64,000 nt of DNA from an uncultured Clostridia bacterium (GTDB taxonomy: Bacteria; Bacillota; Clostridia; Christensenellales; UBA3700): positions 1 through 64,000 of the forward strand of contig CALWHM010000003.1 in the NCBI GenBank assembly GCA_944380395.1, read 5' to 3'. The notes beneath the pieces were generated by a model. The model was given only the letters and a program-made list of their open reading frames with translations. It did not search any database and was not told where the DNA came from. This document shows positions 1 through 8,355 of the stretch, piece after piece. Both the position numbers and the translations under genes were made by a program. Positions within the stretch are counted from its first letter, which is position 1. Each line of letters starts with the position of its first letter.

Positions 1-155
1 CTCTTAAACTGACTTGTCTTTTTGGTTCGTTTCTTTACTTTCCGAAAATCCGTTCGTTTAAGCGTCCTTCTTTCAAATTTTCTTGCTTTTGAAGAATTAC
101 GCTTCCTTTCCTTCCTGTTCAGTTGTCAATGTTCAGCGCCGTCTTTCGTGACAGC
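1..155 (-). other. Probable rRNA operon leader (5' part of a transcript leaving the window)
   Basis: Reading leftwards from a strong promoter, this stretch has no open frame with a ribosome site. It contains GAACATTGACAACTGAACAG, which resembles the boxA-like antitermination/processing segment common before 16S genes in Firmicutes. The last bases, GTTTAAGAG, could run straight into the usual 16S start (AGAGTTTGATC...) just outside the window. No rRNA sequence itself is visible, so this is inference from the promoter, the leader motif and the edge. Confidence 0.5.
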
Positions 156-161
156 CTCATT

Positions 162-190
162 ATGATAGCACACCGAAAAAAACCTGTCAA
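162..190 (-). promoter_or_regulatory. Strong sigma-A promoter with A-tract UP-like element (rRNA-type)
   Basis: On the minus strand TTGACA (185-190) is followed after 17 bp by TATCAT (162-167). Immediately upstream are phased A/T tracts (191-230), as in UP elements of rRNA promoters. Predicted start is near 155. Confidence 0.6.
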
Positions 191-376
191 CAATTTTTTG
201 CAAGTTTTTTCATATTTTTTTTGCCATCGCTTTCCCCAGGGGGGAATTATATATTAGCATATTACGGGAATAATTGCAATACCTATGCAAAATGTTTTAC
301 AAAACTTTAAGTTTTATTATGGATATATTCGCGCACGCATTAAATACACGCAAATATAATATCAATAATATAAATA

Positions 377-398
377 GGGGACCGCTGCCGCGGTCCCC
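377..398 (-). terminator. Hairpin terminator after the truncated surface-protein gene
   Basis: GGGGACCGC-GGCA-GCGGTCCCC followed on the minus strand by an A/T-rich run (TATTTATATT). The U tract is imperfect. Confidence 0.55.
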
Positions 399-417
399 GC
401 AATGTGTTCGGCGGAAC

Positions 418-1437
418 TTAGTTTATCTGAGTATTGTCTTGATTGTAGATATACCATGCGTAACCGCTGCTATTATAAACAGCCCAATCGCTCGCCCATG
501 AAGAAGGCACGGACGTTTCGCCGGAAAGCGTCACTCTGCCCTGCGTCGTGCCGTAGAAGATCTTACTGCCCACGCTTTTCACACAATAAGGAATGGTGAC
601 GCGAGTGAACGAAGAACCTGCGAACGCATAATCTTCCAGCGTGGTAACGCCCATATACCCGCTTGTTCCGGGACCCATAGACGGCAATGTGGTGATGTTG
701 GAATTGCCGCTGTAATAATTGAACGCATAGCTGCCCACAATTCTTATCTTCAGCGTTTCGAAAATGCTTGTGTTGCTATGTGTGTCCTCATAACTTGCAA
801 ACAGCAGCTTTCTGTTTGTGGAAGAGTAAGTATACATACTGCCGTTTTCACTGCCGGCGTAAGTGCCTCCGGTCACGCGGCTGCCGCCTATTTTGTCGGT
901 CACCACAAACCCTCCGACTTTACCCGTAGAAGCAAGCTTGGCTATGGCTCCGTCTATTCCCGTAAGAGAATAGTCGACATATATCGTAGAGCCGCTGAGG
1001 TCAATATCGCTTGTAGTTATCTCCGCACTGCTGTCGGCCGTATCCTCTGCACCTATAAGCATACCGCCGATATTATAGAGGTATGCATCGATACCTAAAT
1101 CTATATATGCGGCATTGCCGAAATCGACTATATCGGAAGAGCTTATTCCTTGCACCGCCACAGGTACCGGGTCGTCGCTCAGCACCGAATTATACTTAAA
1201 GGTAGAGTTACCGCTGTAATCAAACGAATACAGTGTGTCCACATAGCCCGCCTCATAGCTGCCGTCGTCATATGCCACGATGACGTTAAACCCGACTGAA
1301 GCTCTCATACCATCGAAATCTTTTTCCAAAGACATATTGCCGTAAGATACACGCTTTTCCTCGGAATTGCCGCTGCGGTAAGAGCAATTGTTATCATAGA
1401 CAACCTCCCCTACTTTTATCCGATAATAGACATATGC
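418..1437 (-). pseudogene. 5'-truncated surface protein remnant (BspA/LRR_5-like C-terminus)
   Basis: The frame encodes a Ser/Gly/Tyr-rich protein. Its C-terminal part (for example TTLEDYAFAGSSFTRVTIPY and VKSVGSKIFYGTT) has the look of BspA-type leucine-rich repeats (LRR_5) found in secreted proteins of gut Firmicutes. Codons stay open and protein-like upstream of the first ATG (1335) as far as a stop at 1438-1440, with no ATG, GTG or TTG in that part. There is no ribosome site before the ATG at 1335, no signal peptide and no promoter. I therefore read it as the tail of a larger surface protein whose 5' end has been lost. An active gene starting at 1335 would be 305 aa and cytoplasmic, which is unlikely for this composition. 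Confidence 0.55.
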
Positions 1438-1572
1438 CTATTATTTAGATAATAGTATACTAAAAAGTATATTATTATTTTACCAAATATTCTTTTATAT
1501 GTCAATAAACTTACGATTATTAAATAAAAAACTTAACTCCCGCTAAAAGAATGAATTATTGCTTAATTCCCA

Positions 1573-1601
1573 TTGAAAGCGGCGGCAAAAACTGATATAA
1601 T
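1573..1601 (+). promoter_or_regulatory. Promoter of the beta-mannosidase gene, leaderless type
   Basis: TTGAAA (1573-1578), 17-bp spacer, extended -10 TGA-TATAAT (1596-1601). The expected transcription start, 7 nt past the -10, falls on base 1608, which is the A of the start codon. No ribosome site precedes the ATG. Confidence 0.7.
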
Positions 1602-1607
1602 ATAGCT

Positions 1608-4151
1608 ATGGTGGAAAAAATTATAAACGACGGTTGGCAATTTTGCGAAAAAGGCTCGGATAAGACTTATCCCGCCGCTGTTCCCGGAAGTCAGTATGAA
1701 GATTTACTGCTTCACGGTCTGATACCCGATCCGTATAAGGAGGATAACGAAAGTAAAACGGCTTGGGTGGCGGACAAGGACTTTGTTTACTCGCGCAGGA
1801 TATCTCTGCCCGAAGATATGAAGGATAAGGGGCATATAAGCCTTTATTGCGAATGCCTGGACACTTTGGCGGACGTATATCTGGACGGAGAAAAAATAGG
1901 TTCGCACGACAATTACTTTCTGCCGTTTGAGGCGGACGTAACGGGAAAGTTGGGTGAAAACTCACTTTTGGAGATACATTTTGCCTCCCCCGCGGAGTTC
2001 TTGCGCAAAATGCAGCAGGTGGACCAAATGCCGCGCAACTGCAACGGTATGAACGGCATTCCGCACATACGCAAGCCCGGCTGTCATTTCGGCTGGGACT
2101 GGGGTCCGTTTATCCCCACAGTGGGCATAAGTTCGGACATAAAATTAAAGGCGTGGAACGGCGCGCGCATTTCCGATTTGCACATTACGCAGGAACATAT
2201 AAAGGACGAAGGCAAGTTCACCGTTAAACTGCACGCGGAGGCAGAATGCGAATTTACGCCGCAAAGCGGCGCACGCGCGGAAATTTCCCTGCTCTCCCCG
2301 CAAGGCGAACTTATTGCCAAGCAAAGCGTTTCTTTGAACAAGCCGAGCGCTGACTTTACCGTGGACGCCCCTCAGCTGTGGTGGTCGCACGACATAAGCG
2401 ACAGTCACCCGCTTTACACCGTGCAAGTAAGGTTGGATCAGGGCGAAGAGAGCGAGGTTTTTGAGCGCAAAATAGGCTTGCGCACGATAGAGCTGGACAG
2501 GAGCGCGGACGAATACGGCACGAATTTCCGCTTTATTCTGAACGGAGTCCCGCTTTTTATCAAGGGCGCGAACTATATCCCGCCCGACGCCTTGCTCACG
2601 CGCGTGAATACGACCACTTATAAAAAGCTGTTGGGCGCGGTCAAGCGCGCCAATATGAATATGGTGCGCGTATGGGGCGGCGGCAGATATGAAACGGACG
2701 AGTTTTACGATATGTGCGACAGGGAAGGCATTCTCATTTGGCAGGACTTTATGTTCGCGTGCAATCCCTACCCTTTTTATAACGACGAATTCCGCAAAAA
2801 CGTGCTTGAGGAAGTGACTTATAACGTAAAGCGTTTGCGGAACCGCCCTTCATTGGCGTTGTGGTGCGGCAATAACGAGATAGAAACGATGAGCGCGGGC
2901 TGGCTGCCCTATACCAAATTGCGCGAATGGACGGAAAAATTCTTCTGGCACATCCTGCCCGAACATTTGCGCACGGTGGACGACAAAACGCCGTTTATCC
3001 CCGGCTCCCCCGTGGGCAAGGGATATATGGACGGCGTGGCTTCGGACGAGCACGGGGACGTGCATATGTGGACGGTGTGGCACGGCTTGCAGCCGCTGAC
3101 TTATTACCGCAAGCGTTTTTCGCGCTTCTGTTCGGAGTTCGGATTGGAATCCATGCCGGATATGAACACCATTCGCTCCTTCTGCCAGGAAGATCAGTTG
3201 GATCTGACTTCGCCCGTAATGCAGGCGCACCAAAAATGCCCCAGCGGAAACGGCAAGATAGCTTACTATACTTCCACGCGCTTCCGCCTGCCCGCCAAAT
3301 TCGAGGACACGGTATACCTTTCGCAAATAGTGCAGTCGGAATGCGTGCGCGACGCCACGGAGCATTGGCGCCGTAACCGCGGCAGATGCAACGGCAGTAT
3401 GTATTGGCAGCTGAACGACTGCTGGCCCGTGCTTTCCTGGGCTTCGATAGACTATTACGGCGGATATAAAGCGCTGCAATATACCGCGCGTCACTTTAAC
3501 GCGCCGCTCACAGCCAGCGCCTGCGAAACCAAAAACGGCGTGGACCTGCACGTTATCAACGATAAAGCCGTGCCATTCAAGGGGCGCATAGAGTATGTGC
3601 TCAGCCGCTTTGACGGCAAGCGTTTGGCAAGCGGAAAAGCCCCCGCGGACTGCGACGCGGCAAGCGCGCGCAAAGTGTGCTCTCCGGACATCAAGGGCGC
3701 TTTGGCGCGCTGCAATCACAATTGCGTATTGCAATACTCTCTTATCGGTGAGGACGAAAAAACCGTATGCACGCGCACGGTATTGTTCAAGCCGGAGAAA
3801 AAGCTGGCTCTGCCCGATCCCGAACTTTCACTTGACATAACCGTTGCGGGCGGCGTTGCCACGATAAAGGTAAAGGCGAAAAAATACGCGCGCTATGTAA
3901 AACTGTTCGCCGCGGGCATAAGCGAGCCATTCTCAGACAATTACTTCGATTTGGTGGCGGGAGAGGAGAAAGTAATCACCCTGCCCGTGCCCGAAGATAT
4001 GACCGCGGATAAGGCGCGTAAGATAATATCCGTCACTTCCATAGCGGGCATAAAACCCAAACAGAGCAAGTTTGCCGACTTTATTTTCAGAATGAAGATA
4101 AGGTTGATACCCATAAATATAGCAAATTGGGTGGCATATCACTTTATGTAA
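1608..4151 (+). CDS. Beta-mannosidase (glycoside hydrolase family 2)
   Basis: An 847-aa intracellular GH2 enzyme without signal peptide, expected to release mannose from the non-reducing end of beta-mannosides such as manno-oligosaccharides or N-glycan cores. The N-terminal jelly-roll domain begins near residue 5, Ig-like domains follow, and the TIM barrel spans roughly residues 300-600. The acid/base Glu is in WCGNNEIE (E424) and the nucleophile in CSEFGLESM (E510). NCNGMNGIPHIRKPGCHFGWDWG is the part that separates beta-mannosidases from beta-galactosidases and beta-glucuronidases in GH2. The length is typical for the family. It stands alone with its own promoter and terminator. The ATG coincides with the predicted transcript start, so translation is probably leaderless. 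Confidence 0.92.
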   Translation: MVEKIINDGWQFCEKGSDKTYPAAVPGSQYEDLLLHGLIPDPYKEDNESKTAWVADKDFVYSRRISLPEDMKDKGHISLYCECLDTLADVYLDGEKIGSHDNYFLPFEADVTGKLGENSLLEIHFASPAEFLRKMQQVDQMPRNCNGMNGIPHIRKPGCHFGWDWGPFIPTVGISSDIKLKAWNGARISDLHITQEHIKDEGKFTVKLHAEAECEFTPQSGARAEISLLSPQGELIAKQSVSLNKPSADFTVDAPQLWWSHDISDSHPLYTVQVRLDQGEESEVFERKIGLRTIELDRSADEYGTNFRFILNGVPLFIKGANYIPPDALLTRVNTTTYKKLLGAVKRANMNMVRVWGGGRYETDEFYDMCDREGILIWQDFMFACNPYPFYNDEFRKNVLEEVTYNVKRLRNRPSLALWCGNNEIETMSAGWLPYTKLREWTEKFFWHILPEHLRTVDDKTPFIPGSPVGKGYMDGVASDEHGDVHMWTVWHGLQPLTYYRKRFSRFCSEFGLESMPDMNTIRSFCQEDQLDLTSPVMQAHQKCPSGNGKIAYYTSTRFRLPAKFEDTVYLSQIVQSECVRDATEHWRRNRGRCNGSMYWQLNDCWPVLSWASIDYYGGYKALQYTARHFNAPLTASACETKNGVDLHVINDKAVPFKGRIEYVLSRFDGKRLASGKAPADCDAASARKVCSPDIKGALARCNHNCVLQYSLIGEDEKTVCTRTVLFKPEKKLALPDPELSLDITVAGGVATIKVKAKKYARYVKLFAAGISEPFSDNYFDLVAGEEKVITLPVPEDMTADKARKIISVTSIAGIKPKQSKFADFIFRMKIRLIPINIANWVAYHFM

Positions 4152-4176
4152 GACAATAAGCGACAAGCAAAAAAGG

Positions 4177-4203
4177 CGGGTACTGGCAGTACCCGTCTTT
4201 TTC
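4177..4203 (+). terminator. Rho-independent terminator of the beta-mannosidase gene
   Basis: CGGGTACT-GGC-AGTACCCG followed by TCTTTTT. Confidence 0.8.
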
Positions 4204-4293
4204 CATATTAAGCATACTTTTTGTATTTTGCGGCGAAATAATATATAGTAATTCGATGTTTTCGCACGCGGCGCGGTAAACGCCGTCATATAT

Positions 4294-4320
4294 AAAAAGA
4301 GAAGCGGAAAACCGCTTCTC
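4294..4320 (-). terminator. Terminator of the 411-aa lipoprotein gene
   Basis: GAGAAGCGG-TTTT-CCGCTTCTC then TTTTT on the minus strand. The plus strand also ends in a T-rich run, so it may work both ways. Confidence 0.8.
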
Positions 4321-4347
4321 CTTGTTTTTTGTTTTACCTGTTACCGA

Positions 4348-5583
4348 TTACTCAACGGTGAACGTGCTGCTCACGGTAATGGTGCCGAGGCTGATATATG
4401 CGGTGCCTTTGGTAACCTTGTCGATAACGTTATTGACAATGCCCTCCACCCTTTCATCCATAGATATACCGCCCAGGATGGGTTTAACCACATTCCCAAC
4501 AATGTAATTCACATTGTCCTGGGTCAAAGATATCTTGGTGCCGGCAAGAGTCGCGTCAAGGCTTGTGAATACGCCGCCGTCAACATCGCCGCTCACGGTC
4601 ATATTGCCTTCGATTTTAGCAAGCAGATCGGGGAGCAGGTTGGCAAGAGTATCCTTACCGATGATCTGCTTCAAGATGCCTGCAACGGGAATGTCCACAA
4701 GAGCGCTGCCTATCTTGACGTCGTCTATAGCCAAATCGCCGATCAGTGCGTTAAGAGCTTCCTTGTCCTTTATCTGATCCCACACTTCGCTAATGAAATT
4801 GAGGTTGTCGCTGACCTTGATGCCGCTGGCTTCATAATGATTGTTTTCATATGCTGCGCCGGAAGCATTGGAGAAGTCGAGCATGGTCTGATTGAGCAGC
4901 AGTCCTTCAATTATGCCTATCAAATCAAGATTATATCCTTCATTGAAAAGCTTGGGCAATATTGCGCCGATAGTGGGATCATTGGCAAGGTCAAGCTTTG
5001 ACAAGTTGTAGGAAACTTCGTTTTCATATATCTTGTCTCCGTTGGTATCGAACTCGATAGCCCAATCATCGGTAACATCTTTAAGCGCGGGGATAGCGCT
5101 CTTAAGGCCGGTAACCTTCAGATTCCTGACGCCGATGGTCTTTTCTTCACTGCCGTATTTATAGAAAGCCTGGCCGGTGAACGTAAGGCTCGTCAGTTTG
5201 CTGAGATTTACGGTCTTCTCAAGCATACCCAAAACCGTATCCGTAAGATCCTTGTCAAGAACCACAGGGGTTATCTTGGTGGGTTTAGCGGTGATATCGA
5301 TGGTCAGCTCGCCGTCCTTCCATGTGCGGACAAGATCGATTTGAGCGCTCGCCTTGATGGAGACAGCCTTTTCGCTGCCGTTGACGCCGAGAGCTATTTC
5401 GGCATCGGTAATGGTGACGGAAGTCTTAGCGGACTTGTTGTCGATCTTAGCCCAGTTAGCCTCCGTAGCCTCCTGAGCGTTCTCGGCAGTGACCTTCTCC
5501 TTGCAGCCTGCCAGGCAAGCCACGGAGATGATGCACACAAGCAGCATAACTACCGCGAGTGTAATGCCTATTTTCTTTTTCAT
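4348..5583 (-). CDS. Lipoprotein of unknown function (411 aa)
   Basis: The N-terminus is a lipoprotein signal peptide: basic start, hydrophobic core, lipobox LAGC with Cys near residue 27. The mature protein should be anchored on the outer face of the membrane. The rest is a soluble, Asp/Asn/Ile-rich domain with no motif I recognise; alternation of DVKIGSALVDIPV- and NLTSLTFTGQAF-like stretches suggests beta-rich repeats. The start is fixed by AGGAGGAAGACT before the ATG. It is a single-gene unit with a clear promoter and terminator. Function is not known. Confidence 0.8.
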   Translation of the reverse strand: MKKKIGITLAVVMLLVCIISVACLAGCKEKVTAENAQEATEANWAKIDNKSAKTSVTITDAEIALGVNGSEKAVSIKASAQIDLVRTWKDGELTIDITAKPTKITPVVLDKDLTDTVLGMLEKTVNLSKLTSLTFTGQAFYKYGSEEKTIGVRNLKVTGLKSAIPALKDVTDDWAIEFDTNGDKIYENEVSYNLSKLDLANDPTIGAILPKLFNEGYNLDLIGIIEGLLLNQTMLDFSNASGAAYENNHYEASGIKVSDNLNFISEVWDQIKDKEALNALIGDLAIDDVKIGSALVDIPVAGILKQIIGKDTLANLLPDLLAKIEGNMTVSGDVDGGVFTSLDATLAGTKISLTQDNVNYIVGNVVKPILGGISMDERVEGIVNNVIDKVTKGTAYISLGTITVSSTFTVE

Positions 5584-5618
5584 AGTCTTCCTCCTGAAGA
5601 TTTTTATTTCATACGGTA

Positions 5619-5648
5619 ATTATACATCAACCGTAATAAAACTGTCAA
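5619..5648 (-). promoter_or_regulatory. Promoter of the 411-aa lipoprotein gene
   Basis: TTGACA (5643-5648), 18-bp spacer, TATAAT (5619-5624) on the minus strand. Confidence 0.75.
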
Positions 5649-5671
5649 GAATTTTTATCGCATCGAACATA

Positions 5672-5875
5672 TTACTTGTCCGTTACGCCCAACATATAAT
5701 CCGTGCTGCGGTTAAAAAGCTTTGCCAAATCGATAAGCGTTTGATAATCAGGCTCCTTCAAGCCCCTTTCCCAATTGCTCACGGACACTTGCGAAACGTT
5801 CATATATTTGGCTATGTACAGCTGATTATAGCCTTTCAATATCCGCTCCTGTCTGAGCCTTTCTGCAAATTTCAT
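5672..5875 (-). CDS. Small XRE-family helix-turn-helix regulator
   Basis: A 67-aa Cro/CI-type DNA-binding protein that consists of the HTH domain only: LRQERILKGYNQLYIAKYMN, then SQVSVSNWERGLKEPDYQTL, then LAKLFNRSTDYMLGV. The recognition helix carries the usual SxSxWERG signature. The ribosome site AGGAGGAG lies 6 nt before the ATG. It follows the HD-hydrolase gene by 66 nt on the same strand and may share its transcript. Without a sensor or dimerisation domain its signal cannot be told. Confidence 0.88.
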   Translation of the reverse strand: MKFAERLRQERILKGYNQLYIAKYMNVSQVSVSNWERGLKEPDYQTLIDLAKLFNRSTDYMLGVTDK

Positions 5876-5941
5876 TTTTCTCCTCCTATTTCATATTTCA
5901 GTAAACTCACCCTGTTTTACCATTTCACATTGATCGCGCCG

Positions 5942-6547
5942 TTATTTCTCCACGTGCTCGTCCAGATAAGTTGCCGTCATATCCGCCATATGCAAAAACA
6001 TTGCGAGCGGAAAGCGGTAATATGCGTCGCTCATAGAGTAATCGCCCGCCTTTACCCTGTTGTCAAAGCCGCCCATATGCCAATTGATGGCAAGCGCTTC
6101 GGCACGCGTGAGGCGCATAAATCCGTTTATGATGTATACGGATTTTTCACCGTGCCCGTAAGGCAGACTGTCATTGATGGTGTAGTAAGGAACGCTGGTC
6201 CATTCCCCGTTTTTCTTGACGTTGCGCATTTGCACGGTGTAAAAGTCCACCTTGCAAAGGTCGTGGAGCAGTCCGCACACGGCGACGCTTTCTTCCGATA
6301 TGCTGCCTTCGGGAATATCTCCGAGCTGTTCGTGCAGTTTGACAAGTTCGTCCAGCCTGCGGTAGACGTTAAGACTGTGCGCGCACAGCCCTCCTTCCAC
6401 GTTGCTGTGGAAGCGCGAACTTGCCGGAGCGGTAAAAAAATCCGAACCGCACAGATACTTCAAAAGTTCGGCTGCGCCTTCGCGCGTTATCTTTTGGTTA
6501 TACAGCTCCAAAAAAGCTTTTTTGTTGCGCTCCAACTGCTCTTCCAT
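5942..6547 (-). CDS. HD-domain phosphohydrolase
   Basis: A 201-aa protein with the HD superfamily pattern: His in LCAHSLNVYRR, the His-Asp pair in LLHDLCKVDF, and later metal-binding candidates in LPYGHGEKS, INWHMGG and LHMADMTATY. Such proteins hydrolyse nucleotide or cyclic-nucleotide phosphoesters with a divalent metal. The substrate is not predictable here. An ATG six bases upstream (6553) is also open, but the second ATG (6547, MEEQ) lies at the predicted transcript start 8 nt past a TACAAT box. There is no Shine-Dalgarno, so a leaderless start at 6547 is favoured. Confidence 0.82.
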   Translation of the reverse strand: MEEQLERNKKAFLELYNQKITREGAAELLKYLCGSDFFTAPASSRFHSNVEGGLCAHSLNVYRRLDELVKLHEQLGDIPEGSISEESVAVCGLLHDLCKVDFYTVQMRNVKKNGEWTSVPYYTINDSLPYGHGEKSVYIINGFMRLTRAEALAINWHMGGFDNRVKAGDYSMSDAYYRFPLAMFLHMADMTATYLDEHVEK

Positions 6548-6555
6548 ACACATAA

Positions 6556-6584
6556 ATTGTATATCAAATAAATGTGTTTGTCAA
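6556..6584 (-). promoter_or_regulatory. Promoter of the HD-hydrolase gene, leaderless type
   Basis: TTGACA (6579-6584), 17-bp spacer, TACAAT (6556-6561). The expected +1 (about 6549) is 2 nt before the ATG at 6547. Confidence 0.7.
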
Positions 6585-6660
6585 TACCTTGACCCCAAAA
6601 TTTACACAGAGCGCGAAAAAAGTCGCTCCCGCGCTTTTTTAGGCAATATGCGCATATCCG

Positions 6661-6689
6661 TTTACAAATATTTACGTATGTGATAAAAT
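6661..6689 (+). promoter_or_regulatory. Promoter of the DUF815 ATPase gene
   Basis: TTTACA (6661-6666), 17-bp spacer, extended -10 TGA-TAAAAT (6684-6689), about 13 nt of leader. Confidence 0.7.
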
Positions 6690-6708
6690 TAACATTGTGG
6701 AGGCAGTT

Positions 6709-7902
6709 ATGACACCCGACTTTTTATTGTTCCGCCTCGGAAAGGACAGGCTTTTGCAAGCGGCGCTTGCGGGAGACGCTTCCTGCGCGGGCAGCTTTAT
6801 GGAGTTTGCAGCCAAGTATAATTTGCAGGGCGATATTTTCAAGGCTTATATCGCCTACTTACTTATAAGCGAGGAAAACGCGTTTTCCCTGCAATGCGAA
6901 CGCGGAGAAGCGCCCCGCAAAAGTTTGAACGACATAGCGCTTGCGGACATTACCAAGTTGTTTTACATATTCAACGATTCTTCCGTATGCGAAAAACTGC
7001 CGCCCGCCCTGGCTTGCTGGCACGGCGAGGCGCACACGGACATCTACTTTGCCGAAGCGGGCGAAGTTATAAGCGCGTTTTTGAAAAAACTTTCCAAAGC
7101 CAAAGACCCCGAAGAGTTTTTGCGCGCGTGCAAAAACCATTATATCGCGCACGGCGCGGGTGCGGGCGCGCTTAACCACGCTTTCAGACTTGTGGAGGAT
7201 TCGGACGAGTTGGAGCCTATCATTTTGGGCAAGATGAAGCGTATGTCCGACCTGGTGGGCTTGGAGTCGCAAAAGGCGGCGCTTATGACGAACACGCGCG
7301 CTTTTGTGGAAGGCAAAGGCGGCGTGAACGTACTGCTTTACGGCGACGGCGGCACGGGCAAGACCACGAGCGTAAAGGCTTTGCTTTCGGAATTTTCGCA
7401 AAAGCGCTTGAAGATAATAGAGATATATAAACATCAATTCAAATATCTGAACGCACTTATAAGCCGAATAAAGCACCGCGGATACAAGTATATTCTGTTT
7501 ATGGACGACCTTTCTTTTGAAGACAGCGAAATGGAATATAAGTACTTGAAAACCATTATAGAGGGCGGATTGGAACCGCGCCCGGAAAACGTGCTGATAT
7601 ACGCCACTTCCAACCGCCGTCACTTAATACGCGAAAGCTGGCGCGACAGAGATGACGATGATATGCACTCCGGGGATACGGTGGAAGAAAAGCTTTCACT
7701 TGTAAAAAGATTCGGACTCACGCTCTACTACCCTTCACCCGACCAAAAGGAGTATTTGAAAATAGTGCGCGCCATAGCCGAACGCGAAGGAATACCCGTG
7801 GACGAACAGTTGGAGCGCGACGCCCTTATCTGGCAGAGGCGCGAAGGCGGATATTCGGGAAGGACGGCGGAGCAGTTTTTGATAAGCGAAAGGCGCAAAT
7901 AA
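6709..7902 (+). CDS. AAA+ ATPase, DUF815 family
   Basis: A 397-aa cytoplasmic AAA+ protein. An N-terminal helical half (to about residue 170) precedes the ATPase core with Walker A GDGGTGKTT, Walker B FMDDLSFED, a sensor-1-like YATSNRRHL and the family stretch EYKYLKTIIEGGLEPRPENV. DUF815 proteins are widespread in bacteria and lack an assigned function. GGAGG 5 nt before ATG 6709 fixes the start; an in-frame GTG at 6697 overlaps that ribosome site and is unlikely. It is a monocistronic unit that shares a bidirectional terminator with the converging malQ operon. Confidence 0.9.
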   Translation: MTPDFLLFRLGKDRLLQAALAGDASCAGSFMEFAAKYNLQGDIFKAYIAYLLISEENAFSLQCERGEAPRKSLNDIALADITKLFYIFNDSSVCEKLPPALACWHGEAHTDIYFAEAGEVISAFLKKLSKAKDPEEFLRACKNHYIAHGAGAGALNHAFRLVEDSDELEPIILGKMKRMSDLVGLESQKAALMTNTRAFVEGKGGVNVLLYGDGGTGKTTSVKALLSEFSQKRLKIIEIYKHQFKYLNALISRIKHRGYKYILFMDDLSFEDSEMEYKYLKTIIEGGLEPRPENVLIYATSNRRHLIRESWRDRDDDDMHSGDTVEEKLSLVKRFGLTLYYPSPDQKEYLKIVRAIAEREGIPVDEQLERDALIWQRREGGYSGRTAEQFLISERRK

Positions 7903-7921
7903 CCGCTTTATCCTAAAAGGC

Positions 7922-7955
7922 AAAAAGCCTTGAAACAACGGTTCAAGGCTTTTTT
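7922..7955. terminator. Bidirectional terminator between DUF815 and the malQ operon
   Basis: AAAAAGCCTTGAA...TTCAAGGCTTTTTT: A-run, stem, loop ACAACGG, stem, T-run, readable on both strands. Confidence 0.85.
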
Positions 7956-8355
7956 ATTCACATATTTTTACAGCGACGCTCACCGCGCAGCCGTTTAATT
8001 CAAGTCGGGTCATCTTCACTGACTTATCCGCCGTATTCGGGCGGGATTTGACTGTGCGGAAAAGATTTTCCCCCGTGGCTTTGCAATAAGCTTCAAGGTC
8101 TGTCCACTCGTATATATCGGAAAAACCGCGCGGAGGTTTGCGGGAAAGGCTCTCTGCGTCCACGCCTATGCTTCCCTTTCCTTTGAGTACAGCCAAAAAA
8201 ACTATCCCCTGTGTATCGGACAGGGATACCGCGTGCCCTTCGACAAGCGGAGCGCCGCTTTGCGTATGCGAAAGCTCCGCACCCAAGTGTTTTTTCACCA
8301 TAGCGGCGGAGCTTGTGTTTTCCTGCGCAAACAACTCAAAGTCCGAAAAGTCCAT
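7954..8355 (-). CDS. Short 4'-phosphopantetheinyl-transferase-like protein
   Basis: A 133-aa protein with the two Sfp/AcpS-superfamily signatures in order: a beta strand HAVSLSDTQGIVFLAVLKG, then GSIGVDAE (metal-binding Asp and Glu) and YEWTDLEAYCKATG, matching the W(S/T)xKEAxxKxxG motif. The Lys of that motif is replaced by Leu, although the Glu is kept. At about 60 percent of the usual Sfp length it is either a minimal or a degenerate enzyme that would load phosphopantetheine on an acyl or peptidyl carrier protein. ATG 8355 overlaps the malQ stop codon as TGATG, so it is translationally coupled; an upstream TTG (8358) is less likely. An acyl carrier protein gene lies 6 kb away (14450-14689). 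Confidence 0.6.
   Translation of the reverse strand: MDFSDFELFAQENTSSAAMVKKHLGAELSHTQSGAPLVEGHAVSLSDTQGIVFLAVLKGKGSIGVDAESLSRKPPRGFSDIYEWTDLEAYCKATGENLFRTVKSRPNTADKSVKMTRLELNGCAVSVAVKICE

Noticed and set aside
2850..3734. Long open frame antisense to the beta-mannosidase gene
   Set aside because: It has no ribosome site and its residue composition (Arg/Ala/His-rich) is that of a shadow of G+C-rich codons; the GH2 gene on the other strand is unambiguous.
1608..4151. GH2 beta-glucuronidase or beta-galactosidase
   Set aside because: The residues around HIRKPGCHFGWDWGP and the overall length follow beta-mannosidases.
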